Origin: Primulina eburnea
Lineage: Eukaryota; Streptophyta; Magnoliopsida; Lamiales; Gesneriaceae
Reading direction: 5' to 3'
Assembly: GCF_022965805.1 (NCBI RefSeq)
Contig: NC_133110.1
Span: 35,588,317 to 35,652,316 of the forward strand
DNA: 64,000 bases
Positions 22,033 through 33,879 of this stretch are shown here, piece by piece. The notes beneath the pieces were generated by a model. The model ran no database searches, had not been told where the DNA came from, and was given only the letters and a program-made list of their open reading frames with translations. Each line of letters starts with the position of its first letter. The stretch's first letter is position 1. The position numbers were made by a program, and so were the translations under genes.

Positions 22033-22930
22033 CAGGGGCGGATCCAGGATTTAAAATTACTTGGGGCTGGCTCCGTCCCATGCTGTATTTAATAAAATAA
22101 ATAATTAACTAAAAAATTTAAAATAAAAAATATGAAAACATTGACTTCATGAAAACATAGAACAAAAGTATTTAATATTTAATACCTTCAAAAACATGGA
22201 GCTAAAACACTACTGAATATAAATTCGAAAATCCCATTTACTTAATTCTGAATTTTTCCAAAATTCCTACAAAATTCCATAAATTCGCATTTATATTTTC
22301 TATAGCATCTAAACATCCAAATAATAAATAATCCACACTAAAAATCGACAATACTCAATATAAAATCTGGAAATTCGAAATAATGCTCAAATAAATTCTA
22401 AAAAATTATCAATATCATCAATCGGCTCAAAATAGTAACTACAATAAAAAATTTAATATATATCAATTATCGAAATTAAAAAAAAAACCAAAATACCCAA
22501 ATTTTGAAGTACTAAAATCTGAAATTACCTTTAAAATTCGAAATCTAACGAAGAATAACAAGAACAAGCCGTATAAAGTCTAACATTAAGATTTTCTCAT
22601 ATTTTCTGTGAAAATGGCGACCAATGGGCGGCGGCTGATTTCAAAACGACAAAGAAACTTCGAAAATTTGATATTAAAAAAAAGCTTATTCCGTGGATTT
22701 TCCGAATCTACAATCGATCTTTAAAACTGGCGACCGATTATGAAGTTACGACAATTTGAAGTAATCAAAATTGTGATGATTTGAGAGAGAAGAATAGAGA
22801 AGTTAAAGAAGAAAAAAATACAGATTGGGGCTAATAAACAAATTTTTTAAAATAAAACATATTTATTTTTTTAAAAAAAAATTAGGGGGGGCTGGAGCCC
22901 AACCCAGCCCCCTTAGTGCCTCCGCCCCTG
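22033..22930. mobile_element. Non-autonomous hAT transposon, 898 bp
   Basis: The ends are CAGGGGCGGATCCAGG and ..CCTCCGCCCCTG, so the inverted terminal repeats share CAGGGGCGGA. GGTAAGTG flanks both sides exactly (22025-22032 and 22931-22938), an 8-bp target duplication diagnostic of hAT. The interior is AT-rich with no transposase frame, so it depended on a related autonomous element. Confidence 0.92.
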
Positions 22931-22938
22931 GGTAAGTG

Positions 22939-23999
22939 ATTGGTGCAAATATGGAAATCGTACATGATTAACATAATTTTTATGTATCCTTCAAATTAAC
23001 TTTAAAGTTTGTGATAATAATTTTCATGTATACATCAAAAAAGTGTTGATGTAATAATAATTTTCATATATATCTTGACATAATTCTCGTTAACATAATT
23101 TTCATATATCCTTAAAAAAAAGGGACCGGTCCATCACCATGAAATCTTGTAATAATGAGATTATGAGAGCATTAAAAAAAATGATGGCATCTTAATCTTT
23201 TCAATTAAAACTGATTGTTAGTGTATCGATCCACGCGTTTCTTGCTTCAATAATATTATTTATAATTCATTTTCTTTATATTTAAATAAAGATCAAAATA
23301 TAATTATAAGAAATAGTGAATGATCATTATATGTAATTTTGATATATGAATTAAAAAAATAAATAGAAAATAAAAGAAAAAAATACCTTTAAGAGTTATT
23401 TGGTTCATTCATGTTTTACGTGTGAGTGTGTTGTTTTAGCTTGGATGTTTATTTAGTTTGTTGGTTTGAGAGATTTTTGAAATACCGGAAACCATAAGAA
23501 GTGGAGAAGTTGGGAATTGTAAGTGAGATGATTCGTTGAGAGATATTATGTGTCAAGGAATATTTTAGGGGTGAAAAATCACCATAATAGTAAAAACGGT
23601 TTATATATATTGCTTAGACTTAATAAGATAGTAAAAGATATAAGATATGCTAATTTTTTTTTCAGAATATTTATTAAAGAAATTTAATGTTAATTCAAAT
23701 TTCTATGTAGGAAAGTAAATATGCAATATGAAGTATTAGAAGCACCGATTCAAAAATCGTGAAAGTTGAATTGGATGTTGACTTTTTCGCATGTACCCTA
23801 TCTTCTATGCAATTTTTCTAAATATATTTTTGTTTTCAAATTTTCATATAAATAAAAGTTGAACGTGATATTAACTTTTTCGCATGAATATTTTTTAAGT
23901 TTTGACATTATGTGTAAGGTTCAAAATACGATAACATAATCCAACTACATGCAAATCTAGGAAAATAGAAAATGATTAATCGAATTGCTTTAATTGTGT
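22939..23999. other. AT-rich intergenic DNA, nothing recognised
   Basis: Low-complexity AT-rich sequence without long frames or clear repeats. The flanks (GGTAAGTG and onward) are the hAT target site. Confidence 0.5.
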
Positions 24000-25749
24000 T
24001 AATTAAATGCGGTAGGCATATTTACATGTTTAAAATATATTTTTCTACTACAATGCCTAAAATAATGTTTTTAAAAGTTATTCGAGACGCGATCGAGGAA
24101 CAGAGACCGGAGACCATAAAAAGAATATATTTTTATTAAATTATTATTTTTTAATTATTTAATATATGGTATTTTAAATGTTATTTTCGAAAATTATGCT
24201 TTTGAGATGTTTTTACGTGCCGAGTCGTATTTTTAATTGGTAATCGATTTTTGACGAAAATGAGAACTTTTTGATAATTCGGGTAATAATTTCAAAAACT
24301 TTCTTAAACAAAATATTTTACCTACACTATAATGGGTCTAATGAGCCTATTATAATAGGGTTATTGTGTTAGCTTTCTACCCAATTATTTATCAAAAGAT
24401 AGAGTTTCTTAAACACAAAACACTTCAAACCACATGTTTAAAACACTTCCACCATTAGCACACAAACACACACCAAACATTTTTTTAAAGCTATTTATGT
24501 GGATTTTAAGGAATTTTAGCAAGGTATTCTTCCCCGTCTCTCCGACAACGTCCCTCGCGTCAAGGATTGTTTTCGTGCGTAAAATACGCAAAGGCTCGCC
24601 TTAATCTTATTTCAACTATCGTTTATACAATATTATATGTATTGATACATGTATGCATAAAAAATATGAAACACTATCTTATATTTTCGTTTTTATGGAA
24701 AAACATGAACAAAACTTGAGTTTTTATGTTTCTAAATTCATGATTATGATGCACAAAGGGGCTGCCGTGATAGGGCTATGGGAAGGGACGTTTTTCAACA
24801 TGTTTAAGGGTCCATAGATGCATAGCTGAGGGCTGGACAAGGAGGGTAAGAGGGTTGAACGAAAATTGAGTTGTAAGGAGGTTAGGGTTTCGATTTAGTG
24901 GCTAGGAAAGTAGGATGCTAGCTGATGTAGGGGCATGTTCATGGGTCCAATAAGGTCGATTCATGGTCCGAGATAGCTCGAGGGAAGGCTGGTGCAAGGC
25001 CTAGGGCTGTAGTGGAAGCAAGGGTCGCGTGAGTCAAGGTTGTGCACGAGTTTATGGCTGCAAGTGCTAGGGCTGTAGGGCTTGGTCCATTAGCTTGTCT
25101 AGGCTTTGTTCTAGGTCCTAGGATGGTCAGCTAGGGTTTGGTTGGGTCAGCCGTGGCTACGGTCGAAGGGGTTGAGGGTTTGTTCGAGCTAGGGTTTCAA
25201 AAATAAGGCAAGAAGTTCAATAGCTGTCTATACTTGTTCAAGGGTTTTAATTGGCTTGATTTGGATCGCATATGGTATGGTTATGTGTTAATAAGCTATG
25301 GGTTCAATTTGGTAAAATTTTGTTAAGTTTCGAGGCAATTCGGGTTAAAACCGAGACGTAGGTTTAAGTTTTAAAACGAACAGAAAAATTAGTCGAGGAG
25401 CTTAAGTTTACGTCTAAGAAATATTTATGGGTGTAATTTAAGGTGTTACGTTAAGTTTGGATAGATTTGGGTCGTCGTTTTAAGGTCTAAGGGTAAATTG
25501 GGAAAGTTAGGGTTTCAGGAGCAAAAAGATCATTTTACACCGGAAAAATGTTAGACGTCCTGGCAGTGTCCTGAATGTTGTACGTAATGAATGTTAGAAT
25601 GATTACTTTGAAAGTTCATAGAATTTTATGATGCAAAACGATAAATGGTAAAAGATGTTTTGTATGTTTAGTTTAAAAGAAAATGATATTATTGCATGTA
25701 TTTTTATAAAGTGATGGAAACGAGGAAAAATGTTTTGAAAGAAGTGATT
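24000..25749 (+). repeat. Old Gypsy-type LTR, left fragment (split by the Athila-like element)
   Basis: TTATTCGAGACGCGATCGAGG near 24080 matches the 5' part of element 3's LTR read in its own sense (TTATTCGAGGCGGGATCGAGG), so this is a plus-strand relative. It continues at 33302-33879 and 35933-36240 after two later insertions. The left boundary is not resolved. The G-rich block 24770-25150 has no long reading frame. Confidence 0.55.
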
Positions 25750-27129
25750 TGATAGGCTCATAATAGTTAGTATTTTTATTTTCATATTTCTCGTTATTTC
25801 AACCTCCGATATGTTTAGTTGATACATTTTTGTGTAATTTCATTGTAGGAGGAACTTTTACGGTCTTGGAGCAAATTTGAGCAAAAAAGATGATGTTTAT
25901 CACATTTGAAGTTTCCAAGATAGAGTTTTAAAGAGAACGGCCAAATCAGAAGAAGTCCTGGAATAAGGCGTGGCCACGCCTTATGACGATACTTCAGCTG
26001 CCAAAAAATTACAAGAAGAGAAAATCTAAATAAAATATTATCTATTATTTTATATTTTATGATTAGGGTTAATTAAGAGGTTAGTGGGCTTTTAGCAAAA
26101 ATTTAGACCCAAACAAATCTACTAATCAAGGAGGCGGCAGCTTTTCTTTTTCTCTCCAATCACAAACCAATTTCATTCCATTTTCTCACGTGAAGGAAGA
26201 GAGAGGCGCAAGACTCCAAATTTTCCTCCAACAAAATCGTTTGCTCCTTTATGCTTTCTTATTTCTTTTTCATGAATATTTTATATCAAACTATGTTAGG
26301 CTAATTTTCTTAGACTGATTCAAGGGATAGTTTACTGTTTAATTTTATCACTGTGAGGTTTTGCACTTTAATTTATTATTCTTGTTTGCCCAAATATTCG
26401 TTGATTTATGATTTAATTATATGAATGTTATACGTCAATTAATCTGACAATTTAATTTGATGTATGATTTTCTAATGCTAACCATGAATTCAGTGATCCG
26501 TAATTGTCATGAACGATCGGTACATGAGTAGCGATAGATTAGGCGTGTTGTGCTATCATAACATATTTAATCTAAATAAATCGGTGAAACTCGATCTATC
26601 AATTGCAGCTATCTCGATTGTTAGATTTTAGGATTAACTGTTTTCACGAAACTAAAATGATGTCTTTAATTAATATGGAACGCTATCGTGCCCAGTTGAT
26701 TATTGGTAAGTTTTGACTGGATGCTGGGTTTGGTCAATTAATTTAGGAAAACACAAGAATTTTAGCGGCTATCCCTATTATTCTAAGGTTAATTGTTTGG
26801 AATAACACGAATAAATGATTGGTTAACCGATGAACAGTGAGATAATTAAATAGTGGAATCCCCTTGAATCAGTATTTTTCTCGTATTAATTTCTTCAATT
26901 TATTCTCGTCGATTAATTTTCAATTCTAGATTCATTATTCTTTCTTGCTTGGTAATTCTAGTTTAGATTATTTTATTTAGTAATTATCAAAACAAATCCC
27001 CCCTTTTTTATTTTTATTATCAAAAGAAAATATATCTACTGTTCCCTGTGGATTCGACCCTACTCACCATTACACTCGTTTTTATTTAAAAGAGTAGGAA
27101 TTAATTGGGTGGTCAACGACAGCACACCA
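25750..27129 (+). repeat. 5' LTR of the Athila-like element
   Basis: 1380 bp, repeated at 31923-33301 with only a few differences. It contains a perfect 22-bp palindrome (25963-25984, core GGCGTGGCCACGCC), the same core that forms the loop-proximal stem of the hairpin array at 29857-30149. Confidence 0.95.
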
Positions 27130-27134
27130 AATTT

Positions 27135-27152
27135 TGGCGCCGTTGCCGGGGA
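27135..27152 (+). other. Primer binding site, tRNA-Asp type
   Basis: TGGCGCCGTTGCCGGGGA five bases after the LTR end is the typical Athila/Tat-clade primer site. Confidence 0.93.
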
Positions 27153-27192
27153 GCGGTGTAAGGTTAATTTCTTTTGATTTTTTTTATTTTTT

Positions 27193-28945
27193 ATGCCTCG
27201 TTCTTCTCGTACAGGTAAACTTGAATACAATCCGGAAATCGAGAAGACAGCTAAGAGATTGAGAAAAGAAGCAAGATTAAAGCGTGAAAATCAACCATCA
27301 TCATCATCTCCTGATTTGAACGTATCATCGGACTCCAACGATATAGAAAGCGAATCGGACATTGATCTTGAGGTTGAAAGAAGTGAAAGTGACGAAAAAA
27401 AAAATGGCAGGACAAGCTCAAAGAACACTCAGGGAGTTAGCTAATCCTAATGTTATTCAACAACCATTATCATTCAATTCCCTACTACTGGTGCTACTTT
27501 TGAATTAAAATCTGGCTTGATTCATTTATTGCCTACTTTTCGTGGTCTTGCAGGTGAAGATCCCCATAAACATCTGAAAGAGTTTCATATTGTTTGCACA
27601 GCCATGAAACCTCAAGGGATTACAGAGGAGCAAATTTCATTGCGAGCTTTTCCCTTCTCTTTAGCCGACAAAGCTAAAGATTGGCTCTACTACTTGCCCT
27701 CTGGGACGATAACGACTTGGGATAATATGAAACAACAATTTTTGGAGAAGTTCTTCCCAGCTTCGCGAGCAGCCAACATCAGGAAGGACATTTGTGGGAT
27801 TAGACAGTTACAAGGAGAGACATTATATGAATATTGGGAGAGATTTAAGCAGTTATGTGCCAGTTGTCCTCAACATCAGATTCCAGAACAGCTCCTAGTC
27901 CAATATTTCTACGAGGGTCTCTCACTTTTTGATAGGAACATGATTGATGCTGCAAGTGGAGGTGCATTGGTAAACAAAACGCCTCAAGAGGCACGAGCTC
28001 TAATCTCCAACATGGCCGCCAATGCACAACAGTTTGGAACTAGACAAGATAACCCTCCACGACAAGTCAATGAGGTAATTGTTACTCCTATCGATCAAAA
28101 GTTAGATTCTTTGACATCTCTTTTGGAAAAGTTGGTTGTAGGGCAGGTACAACATGCCAAAGCTTGTGGCACATGTGCGATGGTTGGACATTCGACGGAC
28201 ACGTGCCCTACATTACAGGAAAATCCAACGCAGCAGGTTAATGCAATCAATGGATTTCCTGGACAGCCTCAACACCGATATGATCCGTATTCTAATAGCT
28301 ACAATCCAGGATGGAAAGATCACCCAAATTTCAGCTACAGGAATCAAGGAGGTCAACAAGGATATCCACAACAAAATTTTCACAAATATCCATCACCTGC
28401 GCAAGCCTCTAACTCAGGTATATCCCTAGATGAAATCGTGAAGGCCTTAGCTGAGAACACTCAAAAATTTCAACAGGAAACGAGGGCTAGCATTCAGAAT
28501 TTGAGCACTCAAGTAGGACAGTTGGCGACCTCAATTCACAAGTTGGAAGCAAAAAATTTAGGTAATATACCTTCTCAGACAGTGGTGAATCCAAGAGAGA
28601 ATGTGAGTGCAATTACTTTGAGAAATTGTAAAGAATTAGATGTTCAAGAAATTGGGGTACAAGTATCAATCAAGCAAAAGGAAGAGAATGAGATAAAGGT
28701 TGAGGATAAAATAATCAATCAAGATGATGCTCCGAAAGATAAGTTTTCTCCTCTATTTGAGTATAAACCTATTCCCCCATTCCCTCTTGCATTGAACAGG
28801 AAATGTGAAAGTATTAAGGAGTTGAATGACACTCTTTGTAGAGGCGAGGTAAATATTCCTTCATTAGATGTTATTAAACCAGTACCTCGTTGTGCTAAAA
28901 TTTTAAAAGAATTGTGTACTACAAAAAAAAAGACATAAATTGAAG
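27193..28945 (+). pseudogene. gag: Athila-like gag (frameshifted)
   Basis: The first frame opens MPRSSRTGKLEYN with an acidic Ser-rich segment. A run of A (27395-27404) appears one base too long: the frame after it, starting ATGGCAGG at 27404, gives the expected TLRELANP. A compensating indel near 27465 returns to the frame open from 27517, which encodes the conserved Athila gag core (LIHLLPTFRGLAGEDPHKHL, KDWLYYLPSG, QFLEKFFPASRAANIRKDI, LYEYWERFKQLCASCP). CGTCAMVGHSTDTC is a CCHC knuckle near 28162-28205. A third slip in A9 near 28924 separates gag from protease. All three breaks look like single-base events. Confidence 0.9.
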
Positions 28946-29755
28946 GGATGTAAAAGGGAAAAGATAGGAGAACATGTTTCTGCTGTTATTCCAAAAACTA
29001 TTCCTATCAAATGCAGTGATCCAGGTATGTTTTCTATCCCTTGTACTATTGGCGATACTAGACTTGAAAAGGCTATGTTGGATTTAGGTGCTTCTATCAA
29101 TGTCATGTCTGATTCTGTTTATAATTATTTGAAACTTGGACCTCTGACTGAAACTGACATTGTGATCCAGTTGGCTGATAGGTCCACTGTATATCCTAGA
29201 GCTGTAATTGAAGATGTTCTTGTGAAAGTTGAAAATTTGGTTTTTCTCGCTGACTTTTATGTGCTTGACATGGAAAATGATGATTTAAACAGTAAAATTT
29301 TGCTAGGAAGACCATTTTTGAAAACTTCAAAGTCTGTCATAGATGTTAATAGTGGTACCATTACTATGGAATTTGATGGTGAGATTGCAAAGTTTAATAT
29401 TTATGATACCATGAAATATCCTCTTAGTGAAAGCACTATTAATACTCTTGATATCGCTAATCACTTGTCACAAGAAAATTCAAAATTTGTGGATAAGAAT
29501 GATTTAGAGGAGATTATTGAAAGACATTTTGAAAATTCTAATACTAGATTTTCTCTCTCTGATTCGCAGATATCTAAAATTGAGCGAAGACTCCCTCCAG
29601 ATCGACCCAAGCATGTACTCATGAAAAAAGGAGGAAATATCCAAGGGAAAGAGATTTCCAAGAAATTCAAAGAAAACATGCACATGCTGAAATTTGCTAT
29701 GAAAATATTCAAGCGGGATAAAGTGGACAAAGTGACCATCTATGAACCACCATGA
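28946..29755 (+). pseudogene. pro: Athila-like aspartic protease with an unfamiliar C-terminal tail
   Basis: The frame resumes at KLKGCKREKIGEHVSAVIPK and contains the protease core: LDLGASINVM (active-site Asp; DLG replaces the usual DTG/DSG), then IVIQLADRS and KILLGRPFLKTS. After the protease fold it runs ~100 residues (SQISKIERRLPPDRPKH ... KVTIYEPP) and stops at 29755 instead of entering RT. I do not recognise this tail as part of RT. Presumably gag and pro were kept and pol was deleted. Confidence 0.82.
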
Positions 29756-29856
29756 GCAACAAGAAAGAATGAATGTCGAGCATAACGACTTAAAAAAATT
29801 GCGCTTTTGGGAGGAAACCCAAATTTTAGTTCTTGTATTTTTTTTATTTATTTTTC

Positions 29857-30149
29857 CAGTAGAGGTTTTAGCATAAGGTGTGACCACGCCTTACTGAAAC
29901 ACCTCTACTGTTTTTAAAAAAAAAAAAAAATTTACAGCAGAGGTTTTAGCATAAGGCGTGACCACGCCTTACTAAAACACCTCTACTGTTTTGAAAAAAC
30001 AAAAAAAAAAAAAAATTTACAGCAGAGGTTTTACCATAAGACGTGGTCACGCCTTATTGAAACACCTCTACTGTTAAAAAAATAAAAAAAAATTACAGAA
30101 GAGGTTTTCGCATAAGACGTGGCCACGCCTTATTGAAACACCTCTTCTG
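29857..30149 (+). repeat. Array of four 54-nt hairpins in the Athila-like element
   Basis: Units at 29857-29910, 29935-29988, 30020-30073 and 30096-30149 are each exactly 54 nt, begin CAG and end CTG. Each is an imperfect inverted repeat: an outer stem (CAGNAGAGG / CCTCTNCTG), a middle TTTT(A)/(T)GAAA part, and an inner ATAAG-N-CGTG / CACGCCTTA stem. Spacers are A/T-rich, 22-31 nt. In unit 1 the outer stem is GTAGAGG with CCTCTAC; in unit 4 it is GAAGAGG with CCTCTTC, a compensatory pair change. Confidence 0.9.
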
Positions 30150-31922
30150 CTAGGAATTTTTTCATTTTCAAAAAAAAAAAAAAATTTAACCTATTTCTTT
30201 TGTTTCTCTACAGCGCCGTCCAAGCACAACTGTGCATCTCCAAATCTTCCCTCCCATCTAGCGTCTCCCACTGTACAAATTTCAACACCATCACCACCTC
30301 TTACGTCTTCTCACAGCGCCGCCGCACACACCGCCGCAGCGCCACCTCCGTCTGCATCCCAACCAGAAACCCGCTCGCACCACACCGTTCCCCCACCGTA
30401 GCAGTAGATGATGTTTCTTTTCGATGCTCAACATTTTTCAGGGGAGTTCTATACCTTTTCCTACTATGTTATCGTTTTAGTTGACCATCTACTTTTTGTC
30501 ATTGAGGACAATGCCAAGTTTAGGTGTGGGAGTTCTTGATTTGATTGTGAGAAGTTTGACTTGATTGTGGGATTTTTTTGATTTTTTTTTTAATTTTTCT
30601 ATTTGATTTTTAGTATTTTGATTTAAATTTTTTGCATTTTTTTTTTAAAAAAAATAAAAATAGTGACGTTGTTAGTTCCTAGCATCTAGTTCATTTGTTA
30701 TCTCTTTCTTCTGAATCATGATTGCTTCCGATGCGAAAAAAAATGATGTTTTCTTTGCATGCAAATGTTTTTGCATTCTCATGTTTGCATTATGAATAAG
30801 TTGCTCTTGATGATAGTTAGAGAGGACAAGTGTGTGGGATTTAACACAATTGCTATATTTTTTTTTTGGTGAGCTTTGAGCCTATGAGCAATCATGATAT
30901 CTTGCTCCATTTTCTTTGATTGTGTGTTGTCATTGCATTGTTAATTTTTCTAGAACTTGCATTGTTATACATGTCTTTGTCAACACTTTGTGGTGGATTA
31001 GGTGCATAGACAAAATGATAAGGGCATTAGGTTTAAACCATTTTCTTTCGCATCATCTGAGCCGTTCTTTGAGCCTACCTTGATTCATAGACCCTTAGTG
31101 AACCAAGTTTGAGCCGCAGCCTTTTTTCTTTGAATAAAAATAACCACATTACAAACCGTGATAAATCGTTTTTGTTGGTTATCCCCTTTTTTTTGAACTT
31201 GGAATTGGAGAATCATGTAAACTTTTCACAAATAGCACCACTCAATCCAAAATAGTGTGAATTGTTGGAATTTAGTCAATCTCGAATCCTTATCGTCACC
31301 GTCTACAAAAAAAAAAAAAACAAAAACAAAAAAAAAACAAAAAAGAAAAGAAAGAGAAAGAAGAGAAGTAGACGAAGTGAGAAAGAAAAAAAGAACCGAA
31401 AAAAAAAATTTGCTCTTGATGTTATTACGAGGTTGAAGATGTTATTATTTGGATGCAATTGTTTTTGTGAAAAGTGCATATGATTTCTCTAATTCTATAG
31501 CTCATTGTGTTCTTTTATTATACCTTACCCCTAGCCACATTACAACCCATTTATAGCCTTTTTTTGTTTGTGTATTTTAATTCATTCATTTAGTGGAAGG
31601 ATGTGATATATTTGCAAGCCTATGGTAAAAAATTTCAATGCATTTGACATGAGAGTTTGTTGATATATATCCTAGACACTAATGAGCGGAATGAGCGAAC
31701 CTTGTGAGGAGTTGTTAAATCCCATGCATTTTACTTTCTACACATTCTGATTGCAGTGATTGTTCATGATGTTATTTTGTGAGATGCTCTGAAATTAAAA
31801 TGTCTTGTTGCATGAAAAATGTTTTGGATAAGTAAAGGAAGCAGAAGGAGGACGAAAAATTGAGATAATGAATTGATCTATTTTATACTTGAGGACAAGC
31901 ATCGTTTAGGTGTGGGGGATTT
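30150..31922 (+). other. 3' non-coding part of the Athila-like element
   Basis: It contains a C-rich stretch (30210-30405) unlike its AT-rich surroundings, a G-rich TTTAGGTGTGGGAG (~30510-30526), A-rich low complexity near 31300-31400, and the polypurine tract TTTAGGTGTGGGGGATTT directly before the LTR at 31923. The two similar TTTAGGTGTGGG sites resemble the duplicated polypurine tracts known in Athila elements. No env frame is seen. Confidence 0.65.
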
Positions 31923-33301
31923 TGATAGGCTCATAATAGTTAGTATTTTTATTTTCATATTTCTCGTTATTTCAACCTCCGATATGTTTAGTTGATACAT
32001 TTTTGTGTAATTTCATTGTAGGAGGAACTTTTACGGTCTTAGAGCAAATTTGAGCAAAAAAGATGATGTTTATCACATTTGAAGTTTCCAAGATAGAGTT
32101 TTAAAGAGAATGGCCAAATCAGAAGAAGTCCTGGAATAAGGCGTGGCCACGCCTTATGACGATACTTCAGCTGCCAAAAAATTACAAGAAGAGAAAATCT
32201 AAATAAAATATTATCTATTATTTTATATTTTATGATTAGGGTTAATTAAGAGGTTAGTGGGCTTTTAGCAAAAATTTAGACCCAAACAAATCTACTAATC
32301 AAGGAGGCGGCAGCTTTTCTTTTTCTCTCCAATCACAAACCAATTTCATTCCATTTTCTCACGTGAAGGAAGAGAGAGGCGCAAGACTCCAAATTTTCCT
32401 CCAACAAAATCGTTTGCTCCTTTATGCTTTCTTATTTCTTTTTCATGAATATTTTATATCAAACTGTGTTAGGCTAATTTTCTTAAACTGATTCAAGGGA
32501 TAGTTTACTGTTTAATTTTATCACTGTGAGGTTTTGCACTTTAATTTATTATTCTTGTTTGCCCAAATATTCGTTGATTTATGATTTAATTATATGAATG
32601 TTATACGTCAATTAATCTGACAATTTAATTTGATGTATGATTTTCTAATGCTAACCATGAATTCAGTGATCCGTAATTGTCATGAACGATCGGTACATGA
32701 GTAGCGATAGATTAGGCGTGTTGTGCTATCATAACATATTTAATCTAAATAAATCGGTGAAACTCGATCTATCAATTGCAGCTATCTCGATTGTTAGATT
32801 TTAGGATTAACTGTTTTCACGAAACTAAAATGCTGTCTTTAATTAATATGGAACGCTATCGTGCCCAGTTGATTATTGGTAAGTTTTGACTGGATGCTGG
32901 GTTTGGTCAATTAATTTAGGAAAACACAAGAATTTTAGCGGCTATCCCTATTATTCTAAGGTTAATTGTTTGGAATAACACGAATAAATGATTGGTTAAC
33001 CGATGAACAGTGAGATAATTAAATAGTGGAATCCCCTTGAATCAGTATTTTTCTCGTATTAATTTCTTCAATTTATTCTCGTCGATTAATTTTCAATTCT
33101 AGATTCATTATTCTTTCTTGCTTGGTAATTTTAGTTTAGATTATTTTATTTAGTAATTATCAAAACAAATCCCCCCTTTTTTATTTTTATTATCAAAAGA
33201 AATATATCTACTGTTCCCTATGGATTCGACCCTACTCACCATTACACTCGTTTTTATTTAAAAGAGTAGGAATTAATTGGGTGGTCAACGACAGCACACC
33301 A
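31923..33301 (+). repeat. 3' LTR of the Athila-like element
   Basis: 1379 bp, near-identical to the left copy. The 22-bp palindrome lies at 32136-32157. It ends AGCACACCA and is followed by the TGATT target duplication. Confidence 0.95.
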
Positions 33302-33879
33302 TGATTTAATTGTGACGGTAAGAAAATTATAGGGATTCGTGAGGGACAAGGCCCGAGAGGGAGCCCGTTTATGGAAGAAGGCTTCCGAGGGAGCCCAATC
33401 GAATTTCCATCGAAAGTATATGATGATGATATGTAAGTTCAAGGCTCAGTTGACGGGTGAGAGTGTCGTTGATGTCCCCGCCGACTATAGGCCAAGGCAC
33501 ATAACAGAAAAGTGGTTAATGTTTCCTTGCCGCCTGGTACCATGGTTACAGCTGAGATTGATCAATCGACCGAATGATATAAAGATGTTCCAATTAATGA
33601 ATGAAATTCGCCTTAAAGGAAATATATATGTATATGTTTATGATGAAAGGAAAAAAGGTTTAAAGGATGCATATTCATGAAAAATATATTTATTAAAAGT
33701 ATTTTTCACTGTCGTATGTGAATGTATATGTATTACTTGTTCTCATGGTTAATATTTGTTGAGTCAATAGACTCACTAGTTGTGAATGATGTAGGTGAGC
33801 ATGATTTTGATGATGTTGGAGTACCTGATGATTGAACTAGTTGGACTGATGGTGCACATAACCCGAGGACCTTTGCTAG
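33302..33879 (+). repeat. Old Gypsy-type LTR, middle fragment
   Basis: Continues the fragment that ends at 25749. It holds the TGAGTC-AATA-GACTCACTAG motif (33760-33779) and the ACCCGAGGAC box shared with element 2. The last five bases, GCTAG (33875-33879), are the target duplicated by the solo LTR. Confidence 0.6.

Larger units (their letters stand above)
25750..33301 (+). mobile_element. Athila-like Gypsy element with gag-pro only
   Basis: 1.38 kb LTRs (TGATAGGCTC ... AGCACACCA) flank an internal region. TGATT flanks the whole element exactly (25745-25749, 33302-33306). The primer site TGGCGCCGTTGCCGGGGA (27135-27152) matches tRNA-Asp, the Athila hallmark, and the gag sequence is of Athila type. 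RT, RNase H and integrase are absent, so it is a TR-GAG-like non-autonomous form. The LTRs are nearly identical; insertion is recent. Confidence 0.93.

Noticed and set aside
29857..30149. CRISPR-like regular repeat array
   Set aside because: The genome is a plant; units are palindromic hairpins with A-rich spacers that are not unique.
30200..30484. 94-residue ORF over the C-rich segment
   Set aside because: No domain and no conserved start; the better-looking frame is a different one. Kept as a compositional finding, not as a gene.
31290..31483. Lys/Arg-rich ORF
   Set aside because: It is a translation of an A/G-rich low-complexity tract.
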